Position numbers and translations under genes: made by a program
Notes under the pieces: generated by a model
Database searches by the model: none
What the model was told of the DNA's origin: nothing
Seen by the model: only the letters and a program-made list of their open reading frames with translations
DNA from: Streptomyces sp. NRRL WC-3626
Lineage (GTDB): Bacteria > Actinomycetota > Actinomycetes > Streptomycetales > Streptomycetaceae
Length of the DNA: 64,000 nucleotides
Direction: 5' to 3'
Assembly (NCBI RefSeq): GCF_000718785.1
Contig: NZ_JOCA01000015.1
Span: 1 to 64,000, forward strand
Part shown: positions 7,384 to 15,572 of the stretch, piece after piece
Position numbering within the stretch: the first letter of the stretch is position 1
Layout: each line of letters opens with the position of its first letter

Positions 7384-7799
7384 ATGGTCAAGCCGCCCCA
7401 CGAGGCGATGCACCGCATCTTCCAGCACGACCCCGGACTCTTCAGCCGCGTCTCACGCTTCCTCGGAGTCGACATCCCCCGGCCCGTCAGGGCCCACAGG
7501 GCCTGGGCAAGCACCCGGCCAAGCACCTCTGGAGGAACCTGGTGGCCGTGGACCTCTCCTTCTACAAGTCCTACCTCGTCGAAGAGATCCGGGACGAAGC
7601 CCGCGCCGAAGCCCGCGCCGAAGCCCTCGTCGCAGCCCTCGCCGAAAACGTCCTGACGGTACTCGAGGAACGTGGCATCGACGTTTCCGAGGACGCCCGA
7701 GAGCGCATCACCGGCTGCACCGACCCCGAAGCCCTGAGCCGCTGGCTCCGGCGCGCCGTCACCGCCCCGGTCGCCGAAGAGATCTTCGACGACCAGTGA
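7384..7799 (+). pseudogene. Internally deleted Rpn/PD-(D/E)XK-like nuclease gene
   Basis: The first ~33 codons (MVKPPHEAMHRIFQHDPGLF, SRVSRFLGVDIP) match, from memory, the start of a ~290-residue Streptomyces family resembling Rpn recombination-promoting nucleases. From about 7495 a different frame gives that family's C-terminus (GLGKHPAKHLWRNLVAVDLS, an EARAEARAEA coiled segment, ERITGC). The central catalytic part, roughly 500 bases, is missing and the two ends are out of frame, so this is a deletion pseudogene. A GTG at 7542 could still express an 85-aa C-terminal fragment. It directly follows the winged-helix gene. Confidence 0.7.
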
Positions 7800-7853
7800 G
7801 CAGTGTGTTCGCGGGGGCGGTGCGCGGCTGATCCGTGCCGCCCCCGGACCGCG

Positions 7854-8759
7854 TTACGCGTGCCCCGGCTCCGCCGAGGGGGTGTCGTCCTCCGGGGCCG
7901 GGTGGAGGGGGAAGGGGTCGACGCGGGTCTCGTCGACGACCGGCGGGGGCGGCTGCGGGGGCTTCGGCATGACCGCGGCCTCCGAGTGGCCGCCACAGCC
8001 GTACGCCAGGGAGACGACACGGCCGTCGGCCGGGGAGAACTCGTTGGCGCACACACCGAACGCCTGGCCCAGGGAGCCGCCGATCGGGGTGAGGAAGCCG
8101 CACGACACGCAGGAGGCGGGGGCCGCCTGCGCCATGGGGGTCTTCGCGCCGAAGTCGTCCTCCCAGCGGTCGGCGGCGGTGTGCAGGCCGTAGCGGGACA
8201 GGACGCGGGCGCGGCGCATGCCGAGTTCCTCGGCGACCGCCGCGATCGTGCCGCGGGCCGGGGCCATCGCCAGATGGGCCGGGGTGCCGAGCGTGAGTTC
8301 GGCGTCCTCCGCCTCCACCAGGTCGGCCATCTCGTGGGACACGGCTGAGCTCGGCGGCGGCTCCTCCTCGCCGGTGAAGCCGGGCTCCAGGCGCAGGTCC
8401 TCGGCGTCGGTGGGCAGGAGGTCTCCGGGTCCCATGTCGCCGGGGCGCAGCCGCTCGCTCCACGGCACCCACTCGGGTGCCAGGACCGCGTCCGGGCCGG
8501 GCAGCAGCACCGCCTCGTCGATCGTGACGATCTTGGCGCGGGAGGCTCGGGCGACGGTGACGGCCCAGCGCCAGCCGCGGTAGCCGGGCTCGCGGCAGCC
8601 GAAGAAGTGGGTGACGACGCGGTCGCCCTCGGAGATCAGTCCCTCGTGCTCGCCCACGACCCCGGGCGCGGCAGCCTCCTCGGCTGCGGTGCGCGCGAGG
8701 TCGACTGCCTCGGCGCACAGACGGTCGGGGGTGCGGCTTCGCGTTGTCGCTGCGCTCAC
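7854..8759 (-). CDS. DUF3027-family protein
   Basis: 301 aa from GTG 8759, chosen because GGAGAG lies 11 bases upstream; the longer frame to 9080 lacks support. It is a conserved actinobacterial protein of unknown function. It has WRWAVTVARASRAKIVTIDE near the N-terminus, and C-terminal paired cysteines (SCVSCGF, GVCANE, YGCGGHSE) that could bind zinc. In Streptomyces it commonly sits near the MFS, DUF2771 and mqn genes, as here. It is divergent from the MFS gene. Confidence 0.8.
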   Translation of the reverse strand: MSAATTRSRTPDRLCAEAVDLARTAAEEAAAPGVVGEHEGLISEGDRVVTHFFGCREPGYRGWRWAVTVARASRAKIVTIDEAVLLPGPDAVLAPEWVPWSERLRPGDMGPGDLLPTDAEDLRLEPGFTGEEEPPPSSAVSHEMADLVEAEDAELTLGTPAHLAMAPARGTIAAVAEELGMRRARVLSRYGLHTAADRWEDDFGAKTPMAQAAPASCVSCGFLTPIGGSLGQAFGVCANEFSPADGRVVSLAYGCGGHSEAAVMPKPPQPPPPVVDETRVDPFPLHPAPEDDTPSAEPGHA

Positions 8760-9112
8760 AGGTATCGCTTCTCTCCTACGCCGTCTCACGAGTGCGCCAC
8801 TCCCCAGCGCGGGGGGCGGACGGAGCGGACAGTGTGACCGCGTCGACGTCCGCGCCGCGACGTGCTCGGGCGCGCCTCCATCCATTCTGCGGGATGGCTG
8901 AGATACGCACGCTACCTGTTCCCGTGCGCTGGGCCTACACCGACGGTTGTTCCACCGCTCCCGCGCGCCGGTTTCGGGGCCTCGGGGATACCGTCCGGGA
9001 GCAGGCCCGGTCCGGACGACACCCCCGAAACGTTGCGCCGTACAGCGGGAACCGCGGCAGCGTCCCCGGCGATACGGCACTACACACCGGCTTGTCGGGG
9101 CACTATGACGTC
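8760..9112. other. Divergent intergenic region, no gene seen
   Basis: 353 bases between DUF3027 (minus) and the MFS gene (plus). It must hold the two promoters, but I see no hairpin, repeat or convincing operator. Overlapping frames here do not carry recognisable protein sequence. Confidence 0.5.
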
Positions 9113-10549
9113 GTGGCTACCGCGAGGACACCCCAGGGCGCCACCGGGACCGGTGGGCCGAAAGGGGTCAGGGGCAGCGGCCGACGCTTCGGTACGAACC
9201 GGGCGCGCGGCGGTTTCCGCGCGCTCGGGCGTGCCCTGCACCTGCCGGTGACCGGCACCGCGCGGGGCATCCGCCGGGCGACGCACGCCCATGGCGCCGG
9301 GGAGTCCGGGCTCGGCAAGCTGATCGAACTGCACGGCGTGAACGGCGCCGGCGATGTCATGATCACGGTCGCGCTGGCGTCCACCGTGTTCTTCTCCGTG
9401 CCGACGGACGAGGCGCGCGGCCGTGTCGCCCTCTACCTCGCCATCACGATGGCCCCCTTCACCCTGCTCGCCCCCGTCGTCGGCCCGCTCCTCGACCGCC
9501 TGCCGCACGGCCGCCGCGCCGCCATGGCCGGCGCGATGCTGGCCCGCGCGCTGCTCGCCCTGGTGCTGTCCGGCGCGGTCGTCACCGGCGGTCTGGAGCT
9601 GTATCCGGCCGCCTTGGGCGTACTGGTCGCGTCGAAGGCGTACGGGGTGGTCCGCAGCGCGGTCGTGCCACGGCTGCTGCCACCCGCGTTCTCCCTGGTG
9701 AAGGCGAACTCCCGGGTCACCCTCGGCGGGCTCCTCGCGACCGGGATCGCCGCGCCGATCGGCGCGGGACTGCAGCAGATCGGGCCGCGCTGGCCGCTCT
9801 ACGGGGCGTTCACGATCTTCGTGGCGGGGATGCTGCTGTCGTTCCGGCTGCCGCCGAAGGTGGACTCCGCGAAGGGCGAGGACGTGGCCCTGCTCGCCGC
9901 CGACGAACGGCATCTGCACGGCCCGCACCGCAAGTCCCAGGACAAGCGCCCCGGTCTGCGTACGGTCGGTCCGGCCGTCACCCACGCGCTCGGCGCCAAC
10001 GCCTCCATCCGCTGCCTCACCGGCTTCCTGATCTTCTTCCTGGCCTTCCTGCTGCGCGAGCACCCGATGACCGGTCAGAGCGCGGCGGTGTCGCTCGGCA
10101 TAGTGGGCGTGGCGGCGGGCGTGGGCAACGCGCTCGGTACGGCGGTCGGGGCGTGGCTGAGGTCCCGCGCCCCGGAGATCATCATCGTGACGGTGGTGGC
10201 GTGTGTCGCGGGTGCGGCGATCGTCGCCGCCGCGTTCTTCGGGGCGGTCCTGGTGGCGTGTCTCGCCGCCATCGCCGGGTTCGCGCAGGCGCTGGCCAAG
10301 CTGTCGCTGGACGCGCTGATCCAGCGGGACGTGCCCGAACAGGTCCGGACGTCGGCGTTCGCGCGCTCGGAGACGCTGCTGCAGATGTCGTGGGTGCTGG
10401 GCGGCGCGGTCGGCATCGCGATGCCCCTCATCGGCCCGCTGGGCCTGGCCGTGGGCGCGGCGATCGTCGCCACGGGGTGGCTGACCACGGTCCGGGGCCT
10501 GATCCGCTCGGCCCGCCAGGGGAACGCGGGGCGGGCGCGGGTGGCCTAG
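9113..10549 (+). CDS. MFS transporter
   Basis: About 478 aa from GTG 9113. A basic N-terminal tail of ~80 residues precedes ten to twelve hydrophobic segments (for example ALYLAITMAPFTLLAPVVGP, LDRLPHGRRAAMAGAMLA, FLIFFLAFLLREHP). The LDRLPHGRR loop corresponds to the MFS motif A position. The substrate cannot be told. In Streptomyces this carrier lies beside DUF3027 and mqnB/mqnD, but a role in the menaquinone pathway is not shown. The start is uncertain; no good ribosome site is visible. Confidence 0.75.
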   Translation: MATARTPQGATGTGGPKGVRGSGRRFGTNRARGGFRALGRALHLPVTGTARGIRRATHAHGAGESGLGKLIELHGVNGAGDVMITVALASTVFFSVPTDEARGRVALYLAITMAPFTLLAPVVGPLLDRLPHGRRAAMAGAMLARALLALVLSGAVVTGGLELYPAALGVLVASKAYGVVRSAVVPRLLPPAFSLVKANSRVTLGGLLATGIAAPIGAGLQQIGPRWPLYGAFTIFVAGMLLSFRLPPKVDSAKGEDVALLAADERHLHGPHRKSQDKRPGLRTVGPAVTHALGANASIRCLTGFLIFFLAFLLREHPMTGQSAAVSLGIVGVAAGVGNALGTAVGAWLRSRAPEIIIVTVVACVAGAAIVAAAFFGAVLVACLAAIAGFAQALAKLSLDALIQRDVPEQVRTSAFARSETLLQMSWVLGGAVGIAMPLIGPLGLAVGAAIVATGWLTTVRGLIRSARQGNAGRARVA

Positions 10550-10702
10550 CGGTCGACGGGCCTGCGCGCGTCCGAGCGCCGCGATGTGCTCCGGACGGGG
10601 CCCTGGCCCCCGCGCGGGCAGCCGGCGCGAGTGGCGTAACGCTCCGGCCACGCCGTACCCCCACGTGGGGAGAGGGGCGGGGCTGCCCGATAACCTTTCG
10701 CC

Positions 10703-11203
10703 ATGACCACGTTGCCCCGCGGCGCAGCCGCCTCGAGTCACCGAGCTGTGCGACGCCGCCGGGCCGTCGCCGTCGCCGGCGCCGTATCCGCCGGACTTCT
10801 CGTCCTGGCCGCCTGTGACAAGCCGACGCCGATCGCCACCATCACGGTGGGCTCCGACTCGGTGAGCTCGGAGGCCACCTGCGGTGGCGAGGGCGAGGCC
10901 CTGAACACCGCGTCGCTCAACAAGTGCCTGCAGGACAAGGACATCGACGAGATCACCGTCGACCCCACCAAGACCGTCCGCTTCGGCGTCGACCCGGACA
11001 TCGCCGACAACGGCTGGACCATCCTGATGAACGGTCAGCCGCTGGTCGAGTCCAGCAAGAAGACCTACCAGGAGATCCCGGGCAGCGTCTTCTTCAACGC
11101 CCAGTACGGCGCCCAGGGCGACTCGACCCTCGTGTCGATCAAGGAGGGCGAGGAGTCCGCCACGGGTCTGTGGTCCTTCCGGCTGAAGAAGTCGGACGAC
11201 TGA
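10703..11203 (+). CDS. DUF2771 lipoprotein
   Basis: 166 aa. An Arg-rich n-region and hydrophobic core end in the lipobox LVLAAC (Cys37 or so), so it is exported and lipid-anchored. The remainder is the actinobacterial DUF2771 domain (TVRFGVDPDIADNGWTILMN, VFFNAQYGAQGDSTLVSIKE) of unknown function. Its stop codon touches the probable start of mqnB, implying one transcript with the menaquinone genes. Confidence 0.8.
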   Translation: MTTLPRGAAASSHRAVRRRRAVAVAGAVSAGLLVLAACDKPTPIATITVGSDSVSSEATCGGEGEALNTASLNKCLQDKDIDEITVDPTKTVRFGVDPDIADNGWTILMNGQPLVESSKKTYQEIPGSVFFNAQYGAQGDSTLVSIKEGEESATGLWSFRLKKSDD

Positions 11204-11937
11204 TCACGTCACCGGCACGCGTTCTCGTGGCCACCGCGGTCCCCGTCGAACGGGACGCGGTGGCCGAGGCGTTCCCCGGGGACGCCGAACAGGTGCGCCT
11301 TCCCGGGGCGACGCTGGTCCGCACGGGCGGCGGGTGCGATCTGCTGGCCGCCGGTGTCGGCCCCGCCGCGGCCGCCGCCTCGACCGCCGCCGCGCTGACC
11401 GCCGCCGCGCTCGGCGGCACCCCTTACGGTCTCGTCGTCTGCGCCGGTATCGGCGGCGGCTTCCTTCCCGGGGCGCCGGTCGGCTCGCTCGTCGTCTCCG
11501 GCACGATCGCCGTGGCCGACCTCGGCGCCGAGACCGCGGACGGCTTCCTCCCGGTCACCGAGCTGGGCTTCGGGCACGTCGCACACCACCCGCCGACGTC
11601 CCTCGTGCGGGAGGCCGTCCGGGTGACGGGCGCCCGCCCGGGCACCGTCCTGACCGTCTCCACCGTGACCGGCACCGCCGCCCGCGCCGCCGAGCTGCGC
11701 GCCCGGCACCCGGACGCCCTCGCGGAGGGCATGGAGGGCTTCGGTGTGGCGGAGGCGGCCGTCGCACAGGGCCTTCCGGTGCTGGAGGTGCGGGCGGTGT
11801 CGAACCCCGTCGGCCCGCGCGACCGTGCCGCCTGGCGCATCGGCGACGCCCTGAGCGCCCTCACCGCGGGCTTCGGGAAGCTCGCACCCGTCCTGGAGAG
11901 TTGGATTCAGCATGACCACCCCGATGACCACGCCTGA
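11200..11937 (+). CDS. mqnB: Futalosine hydrolase
   Basis: About 245 aa nucleosidase of the MTA/SAH phosphorylase fold. It removes hypoxanthine from futalosine to give dehypoxanthinyl futalosine in the alternative menaquinone pathway. Visible features are ARVLVATAVPVERDAV at the start, LVVCAGIGGGF, and EGMEGFGVAEAA (the purine and ribose binding Glu-Met-Glu region). Strand 1 begins before the first GTG (11227), so the start is probably CTG 11200, overlapping the DUF2771 stop; GTG 11227 is the alternative. It overlaps mqnD by 26 bases. Confidence 0.8.
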   Translation: MITSPARVLVATAVPVERDAVAEAFPGDAEQVRLPGATLVRTGGGCDLLAAGVGPAAAAASTAAALTAAALGGTPYGLVVCAGIGGGFLPGAPVGSLVVSGTIAVADLGAETADGFLPVTELGFGHVAHHPPTSLVREAVRVTGARPGTVLTVSTVTGTAARAAELRARHPDALAEGMEGFGVAEAAVAQGLPVLEVRAVSNPVGPRDRAAWRIGDALSALTAGFGKLAPVLESWIQHDHPDDHA

Positions 11938-12781
11938 GCAGCAGCGGCTGCGGACCGCCTACTCCCCCTGCCCGAACGACACCTTCGTCTTCGACGCCCT
12001 CGCCCACGGCCGCGTCCCCGGCGCGCCCGCCGTCGACGTCACCTTCGCCGACATCGACATCACCAACGGCATGGCCGAGCGCGGCGAGCTGGATGTGCTG
12101 AAGGTGTCGTACGCGGTGCTGCCGTACGTCCTCGACGAGTACGCGCTGCTGCCCTGCGGGGGCGCGCTGGGGCGGGGCTGCGGGCCGCTGGTGCTGACCC
12201 GCGAGGCCGGGGTGGACCTCACCGGCCGTACGGTCGCCGTACCGAGCGAGCGGTCGACGGCGTATCTGCTGTTCCGGCTGTGGGCGGCCGACGTCGTACC
12301 CGGCGGGGTGGGCGAGATCGTGGTGATGCCGTTCCACGAGATCATGCCCGCCGTGCGGGACGGCAAGGTGGACGCGGGGCTCGTCATCCACGAGGCGCGC
12401 TTCACCTACCGGGAGTACGGGCTGCACAGGCTCGCCGACATGGGTGAGCACTGGGAGCGGACCACGGGGCTGCCGATCCCGCTGGGCGCGATCATCGCGA
12501 AGCGGTCGCTGGGCGAGAAGACCCTGACCGGGCTCGCCGACGCCATCCGCACATCGGTACGGATGGCGTGGGACGAGCCCGAGGTGTCGCGCCCGTACGT
12601 CATGGAGCACGCCCAGGAGATGGACCCGGCCGTCGCCGACCAGCACATCGGGCTGTACGTCAACGAGTTCACGGCCGGACTCGGCGAGGACGGCTACGCG
12701 GCCGTACGGGGGCTGCTGACCCGCGCGGCGGCCGAGGGACTGGTGCCGGCCCTCGGCCCGGACGCGCTGCGGTTTCCCTGA
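11912..12781 (+). CDS. mqnD: 1,4-dihydroxy-6-naphthoate synthase
   Basis: 289 aa of the periplasmic-binding-protein-like MqnA/MqnD fold. It cleaves cyclic dehypoxanthinyl futalosine to 1,4-dihydroxy-6-naphthoate in menaquinone synthesis. AYSPCPNDTFVFDALAHG at the N-terminus and DITNGMAERGELDVLKVSY are family signatures, and GLPIPLGAIIAKR matches the later conserved block. It overlaps mqnB, indicating coupling. It converges with the cold-shock gene only four bases away. Confidence 0.9.
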   Translation: MTTPMTTPEQQRLRTAYSPCPNDTFVFDALAHGRVPGAPAVDVTFADIDITNGMAERGELDVLKVSYAVLPYVLDEYALLPCGGALGRGCGPLVLTREAGVDLTGRTVAVPSERSTAYLLFRLWAADVVPGGVGEIVVMPFHEIMPAVRDGKVDAGLVIHEARFTYREYGLHRLADMGEHWERTTGLPIPLGAIIAKRSLGEKTLTGLADAIRTSVRMAWDEPEVSRPYVMEHAQEMDPAVADQHIGLYVNEFTAGLGEDGYAAVRGLLTRAAAEGLVPALGPDALRFP

Positions 12782-12785
12782 CCGC

Positions 12786-13169
12786 TCACACGTCCAGCTG
12801 GTCGGCCACCGCGCGGAGCAGGCCGGCGATCTTCTTGCCGGCCGCCCGCTCGGGGTAGCGGCCCCGCTCGAGCGAGAGCGTGGTGGCCTCCAGCAGGGTC
12901 GTCAGGTCCTGGACGATGGAGGCCAGCTCGTCGGGCTTCTTGCGCTGGGCCGCCGCGACCGACGGGGTCGGGTCGAGGATGGTCAGGGAGAGGGCCTGGT
13001 CGCCGCGCTGTCCGGCGACCACGCCGAACTCGACGCGCTGGCCCGGCTTGAGGGCCTCGACTCCGGCGGGGAGGACCGAGGAATGCACGAAGACGTCGCC
13101 GCCGTCGTCACGGGAGAGAAAGCCGAAGCCCTTCTCACTGTTGAACCACTTGACCTTGCCGGTGGGCAC
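12786..13169 (-). CDS. Cold-shock domain protein with C-terminal extension
   Basis: 127 aa. Residues 1-66 are a cold-shock domain with RNP1 (KGFGFL) and RNP2 (VFVHSSV). The remaining ~60 residues form an added helical tail (DELASIVQDLTTLLEATTLS, then AAGKKIAGLLRAVADQL) not found in the classic 67-aa CspA at 44005. It is likely an RNA chaperone or single-stranded nucleic-acid binder; the role of the tail is unknown. Confidence 0.9.
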   Translation of the reverse strand: MPTGKVKWFNSEKGFGFLSRDDGGDVFVHSSVLPAGVEALKPGQRVEFGVVAGQRGDQALSLTILDPTPSVAAAQRKKPDELASIVQDLTTLLEATTLSLERGRYPERAAGKKIAGLLRAVADQLDV

Positions 13170-13333
13170 GTCTGTCCTCGTCCTCGTACTCGTCGGGAAA
13201 ACTGCTCGGGAAAACGGCTCGTGATAGCACTCGGGCGGGCCCGATGACCCGCCGGTACCAAGGCTAATGGTCTTCAGGCAGGTGACAAGACGTCACCCGG
13301 TTGTTCCTTCGCGCAGGGAACTACCCTGGTCCG

Positions 13334-13603
13334 GTGCGTGACAAAACCCAAGTGAATTCCAGCGCGCCCGGTGACGGTCTGGTCCGTGCGGGTGCCATCG
13401 TCTTCTTCGTCGGTGCCGTGGCCACACTGGTCACAGTGGCCCCGTTGTTCCTCGGTACGACGCCCTTTCCGACGTACATGTTCGGACTGAGCATGCTCAT
13501 GGCCGTCGGATTCGTGGTGGCGGGCGCGGGAGTACTGCGTTCCGTCGCGGAGGGACGGCGGCGGGCCCGGGCGGGACAGATTTCCGGTCAGTCGCCGCGG
13601 TAA
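13334..13603 (+). CDS. Small two-helix membrane protein
   Basis: 89 aa from GTG 13334. It has two strong transmembrane segments (AGAIVFFVGAVATLVTVAPL; MFGLSMLMAVGFVVAGAGVL) with a short hydrophilic tail. It is a hypothetical protein of a kind widespread in Streptomyces. Its 3' end overlaps the convergent HAD gene by 16 bases. Confidence 0.65.
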   Translation: MRDKTQVNSSAPGDGLVRAGAIVFFVGAVATLVTVAPLFLGTTPFPTYMFGLSMLMAVGFVVAGAGVLRSVAEGRRRARAGQISGQSPR

Positions 13604-14220
13604 CGGGCCGAAAACCACTGCGGGAATTCCGTCAGGCCGGTGAGGACCACATCCGCGCCGGCCTCACGGAGCGCTTCCGTGCCGTACGGGCCCGTCGCGA
13701 CGGCGACGGACAGCGCGTCGGCGGTCCGCGCGCCGCGGATGTCGCCCAGGTGGTCGCCGACGTAGACGGTGGCGCCGTGCTCGCGCAGCGCCAGCGCCTT
13801 CTGCTCGGCCCACAGGTCGCCGATGACCGCGTCCGGCTCGATGCCGAGGTGGGCGAGGTGCAGTTTGGCGTTGGGCTCGTACTTGGCGGTGACGACGATC
13901 GCGCGCCCGCCGGCCTCGCGTACGGCGGCTATCGCCTCGCGGGCGCCGGGGAGGGCGGGGGTGGGGGTGATGGCGTACGCCGGGTAGAGCTCCCGGTACA
14001 GGTCCGCCATCTCGTCGATCCGCTCGGCCGGGAACCAGTTGATCAGCTCGTCCGCGAGCGGGGGGCCGAGGCGGCTGACGGCGAGGTCGGCGTCGATGTA
14101 CGCGCCGGTGCGGTCCGCCAGGGCGAGGTAGCAGGCGCGGATGCCGGGGCGGGAGTCGATGAGGGTCATGTCCAGGTCGAAGCCGACGGTGGGCGCGGTG
14201 CGGATGGCCATACCGGCCAT
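13588..14220 (-). CDS. HAD-superfamily hydrolase (phosphoglycolate phosphatase-like)
   Basis: 210 aa. HAD motif I is GFDLDMTLID (nucleophile and general acid Asp), motif II lies near VVTAKYEPNAK, and motif IV is VYVGDHLGDIRGAR. A helical cap lies between motifs I and II, as in subclass I phosphatases. The physiological phosphoester is unknown. The ATG at 14220 is preceded by a G-rich GGGGGTGGG stretch. The promoter side abuts a repeat-rich intergenic region. Confidence 0.85.
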   Translation of the reverse strand: MAGMAIRTAPTVGFDLDMTLIDSRPGIRACYLALADRTGAYIDADLAVSRLGPPLADELINWFPAERIDEMADLYRELYPAYAITPTPALPGAREAIAAVREAGGRAIVVTAKYEPNAKLHLAHLGIEPDAVIGDLWAEQKALALREHGATVYVGDHLGDIRGARTADALSVAVATGPYGTEALREAGADVVLTGLTEFPQWFSARYRGD

Positions 14221-14588
14221 TGTCACCCACCCCCTCCCGCAGCTGCGGGCAGCCGCCCCCTCCCCCGCAGCCGCGGGCAGTCGTGCCGCTGGGGCGGCAC
14301 GGGTGGGCGCAGCGGCACCCAGCCAGCGCCGCCGGCACCGCCCCCCGGGCAGCCGGCCCCTCCCCCGCAGCTGCGGGCAGTCGTGCCGCTGGGGCGGCAC
14401 GGGTGGGCGCAGCGGCACCTGGCCAGCGCCGTGAGCGTTCGCCCGGCCCGGGGAGTTGATCGCCCCCGCCGCCCCTTCCCGTTCCCGTCCCCCGGGGGCG
14501 CTGCCCCCGGACCCCCGCTCCTCAAACGCCGGAGGGGCTGAGAGACCGGAGGGGGTGAGAATCGCCGGGGCTAAAGGAGGGGCTGGGG
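14221..14588. repeat. Repeat-rich intergenic region with tandem copies and hairpins
   Basis: No gene is seen. A unit with GCAGCTGCGGGC, CAGTCGTGCCGCTGG and GGCGGCACGGGTGGGCGCAG occurs twice (about 14266-14325 and 14367-14425), and a diverged copy lies at 28300-28372. From 14478 there is a second repeat type, CCCCCGGGGGCGCTGCCCCC then CTCCTCAAACGCCGGAGG, shared with 49926-50018. Both types form stable hairpins and are the kind of dispersed intergenic repeats seen throughout Streptomyces genomes. Confidence 0.75.
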
Positions 14589-15476
14589 TCAGCGGTCGCG
14601 TTGGGAGCGCCAGATCAGGAATGCCGCCGTCGCCAGTGCCGCCGCGCGGATGACCCACGGCCATGTTTCCGCCATCGCCGCGTTCATCTGGCCCTCGGGG
14701 ATGTCCGCGCCCCAGCGGCCCCGGGTCCGTCCCCAGAGCCACACCCCGCCGCCCGCGAGGGCCAGGCCGGGGATGACGGCCACCGCCCATTTGATCTCGG
14801 CCCGGGTCAGGCGCCGGGAGGCGTAGACGATGAGCCAGCCCAGCACCAGCGCCCGCCAGTCGATCACGATCCCGACGATCAGCAGCACGGCCGCGAGCAG
14901 CAGCAGCGGGTTGCTCCAGCGTCTGGAGGGGAGGCGCAGCAGGCGGCGGCGTGGGGAGGCGGTGGGTTCCTCCTCGGCGGCAGGGACCGGGGCGTCCTGC
15001 TTCGCGGCCGGGGGCTGCTTCAGGAGTTCGGGGATCTCGACACCGCCGACGAAACCCGGCACCTCGTCGCCGGCCCCGAACGGACTGCTGTCCACCCGCC
15101 ACCAGTCGGGCTGTGCCGAACTGTCCCCGAGTTCGTCCGTCCCGGCCCGGTGCGGCGGCGACGGAACGTCGACCGGGCGAGGCCGCGGCTCCCGCTTCTC
15201 CCGCTGCACCGGCACCGCGGCGGCCTGCGGCGCGGGCTCGTCCCCCGACGTGGGCTCCGCCGCCGACACGACCTCCGTCGGCGTGCCGAGGCGGGTGATG
15301 ATGCGGCGGACCGCCGCGGGCGAGTCGACCACCGCCTTCGCCCTGCGCCGGTCGATCTCGTCACGCAGTTCGGCGACCAGCCGCATCCGCGCCGCCGACG
15401 GCAACTGCCGCTGCTGGGCCACGTCGCCGACGCGGCCCAGATACTCGTAGACGACCTGGTCGCTCTCGATTCCCAC
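14589..15476 (-). CDS. Membrane protein with N-terminal permease-prefix-like helix bundle
   Basis: 295 aa from GTG 15476, with GGAGGGG upstream; the frame to 15509 is less likely. Residues ~1-75 form a charged helical region (YEYLGRVGDVAQQRQLPSAA, LRDEIDRRR) similar to the prefix of actinobacterial permease-like proteins. A Pro/Glu-rich linker follows, then about three or four transmembrane helices (PLLLLAAVLLIVGIVIDWRA, WAVAVIPGLALAGGGVWLWG, VIRAAALATAAFLIW). Function unknown. It is divergent from the helicase-associated gene. Confidence 0.7.
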   Translation of the reverse strand: MGIESDQVVYEYLGRVGDVAQQRQLPSAARMRLVAELRDEIDRRRAKAVVDSPAAVRRIITRLGTPTEVVSAAEPTSGDEPAPQAAAVPVQREKREPRPRPVDVPSPPHRAGTDELGDSSAQPDWWRVDSSPFGAGDEVPGFVGGVEIPELLKQPPAAKQDAPVPAAEEEPTASPRRRLLRLPSRRWSNPLLLLAAVLLIVGIVIDWRALVLGWLIVYASRRLTRAEIKWAVAVIPGLALAGGGVWLWGRTRGRWGADIPEGQMNAAMAETWPWVIRAAALATAAFLIWRSQRDR

Positions 15477-15572
15477 GATGTCCCCTCCGGGACGGATGCG
15501 CCTCGACACCGTCGCCCGACGTTACCAACTCCCGGCACGCCACGGACGTATCCACCCGCTAACGTGAGGCGG

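Noticed and set aside
9080..10741. A 553-codon minus-strand frame opposite the MFS gene
   Set aside because: Arg/Gly/His-rich translation with no hydrophobic pattern; the plus strand encodes a proper membrane protein.
14260..14430. Possible CRISPR array in the tandem GC repeats
   Set aside because: Only two units, palindromic and of unequal spacing, with a similar copy elsewhere and no cas genes. They are dispersed intergenic repeats.
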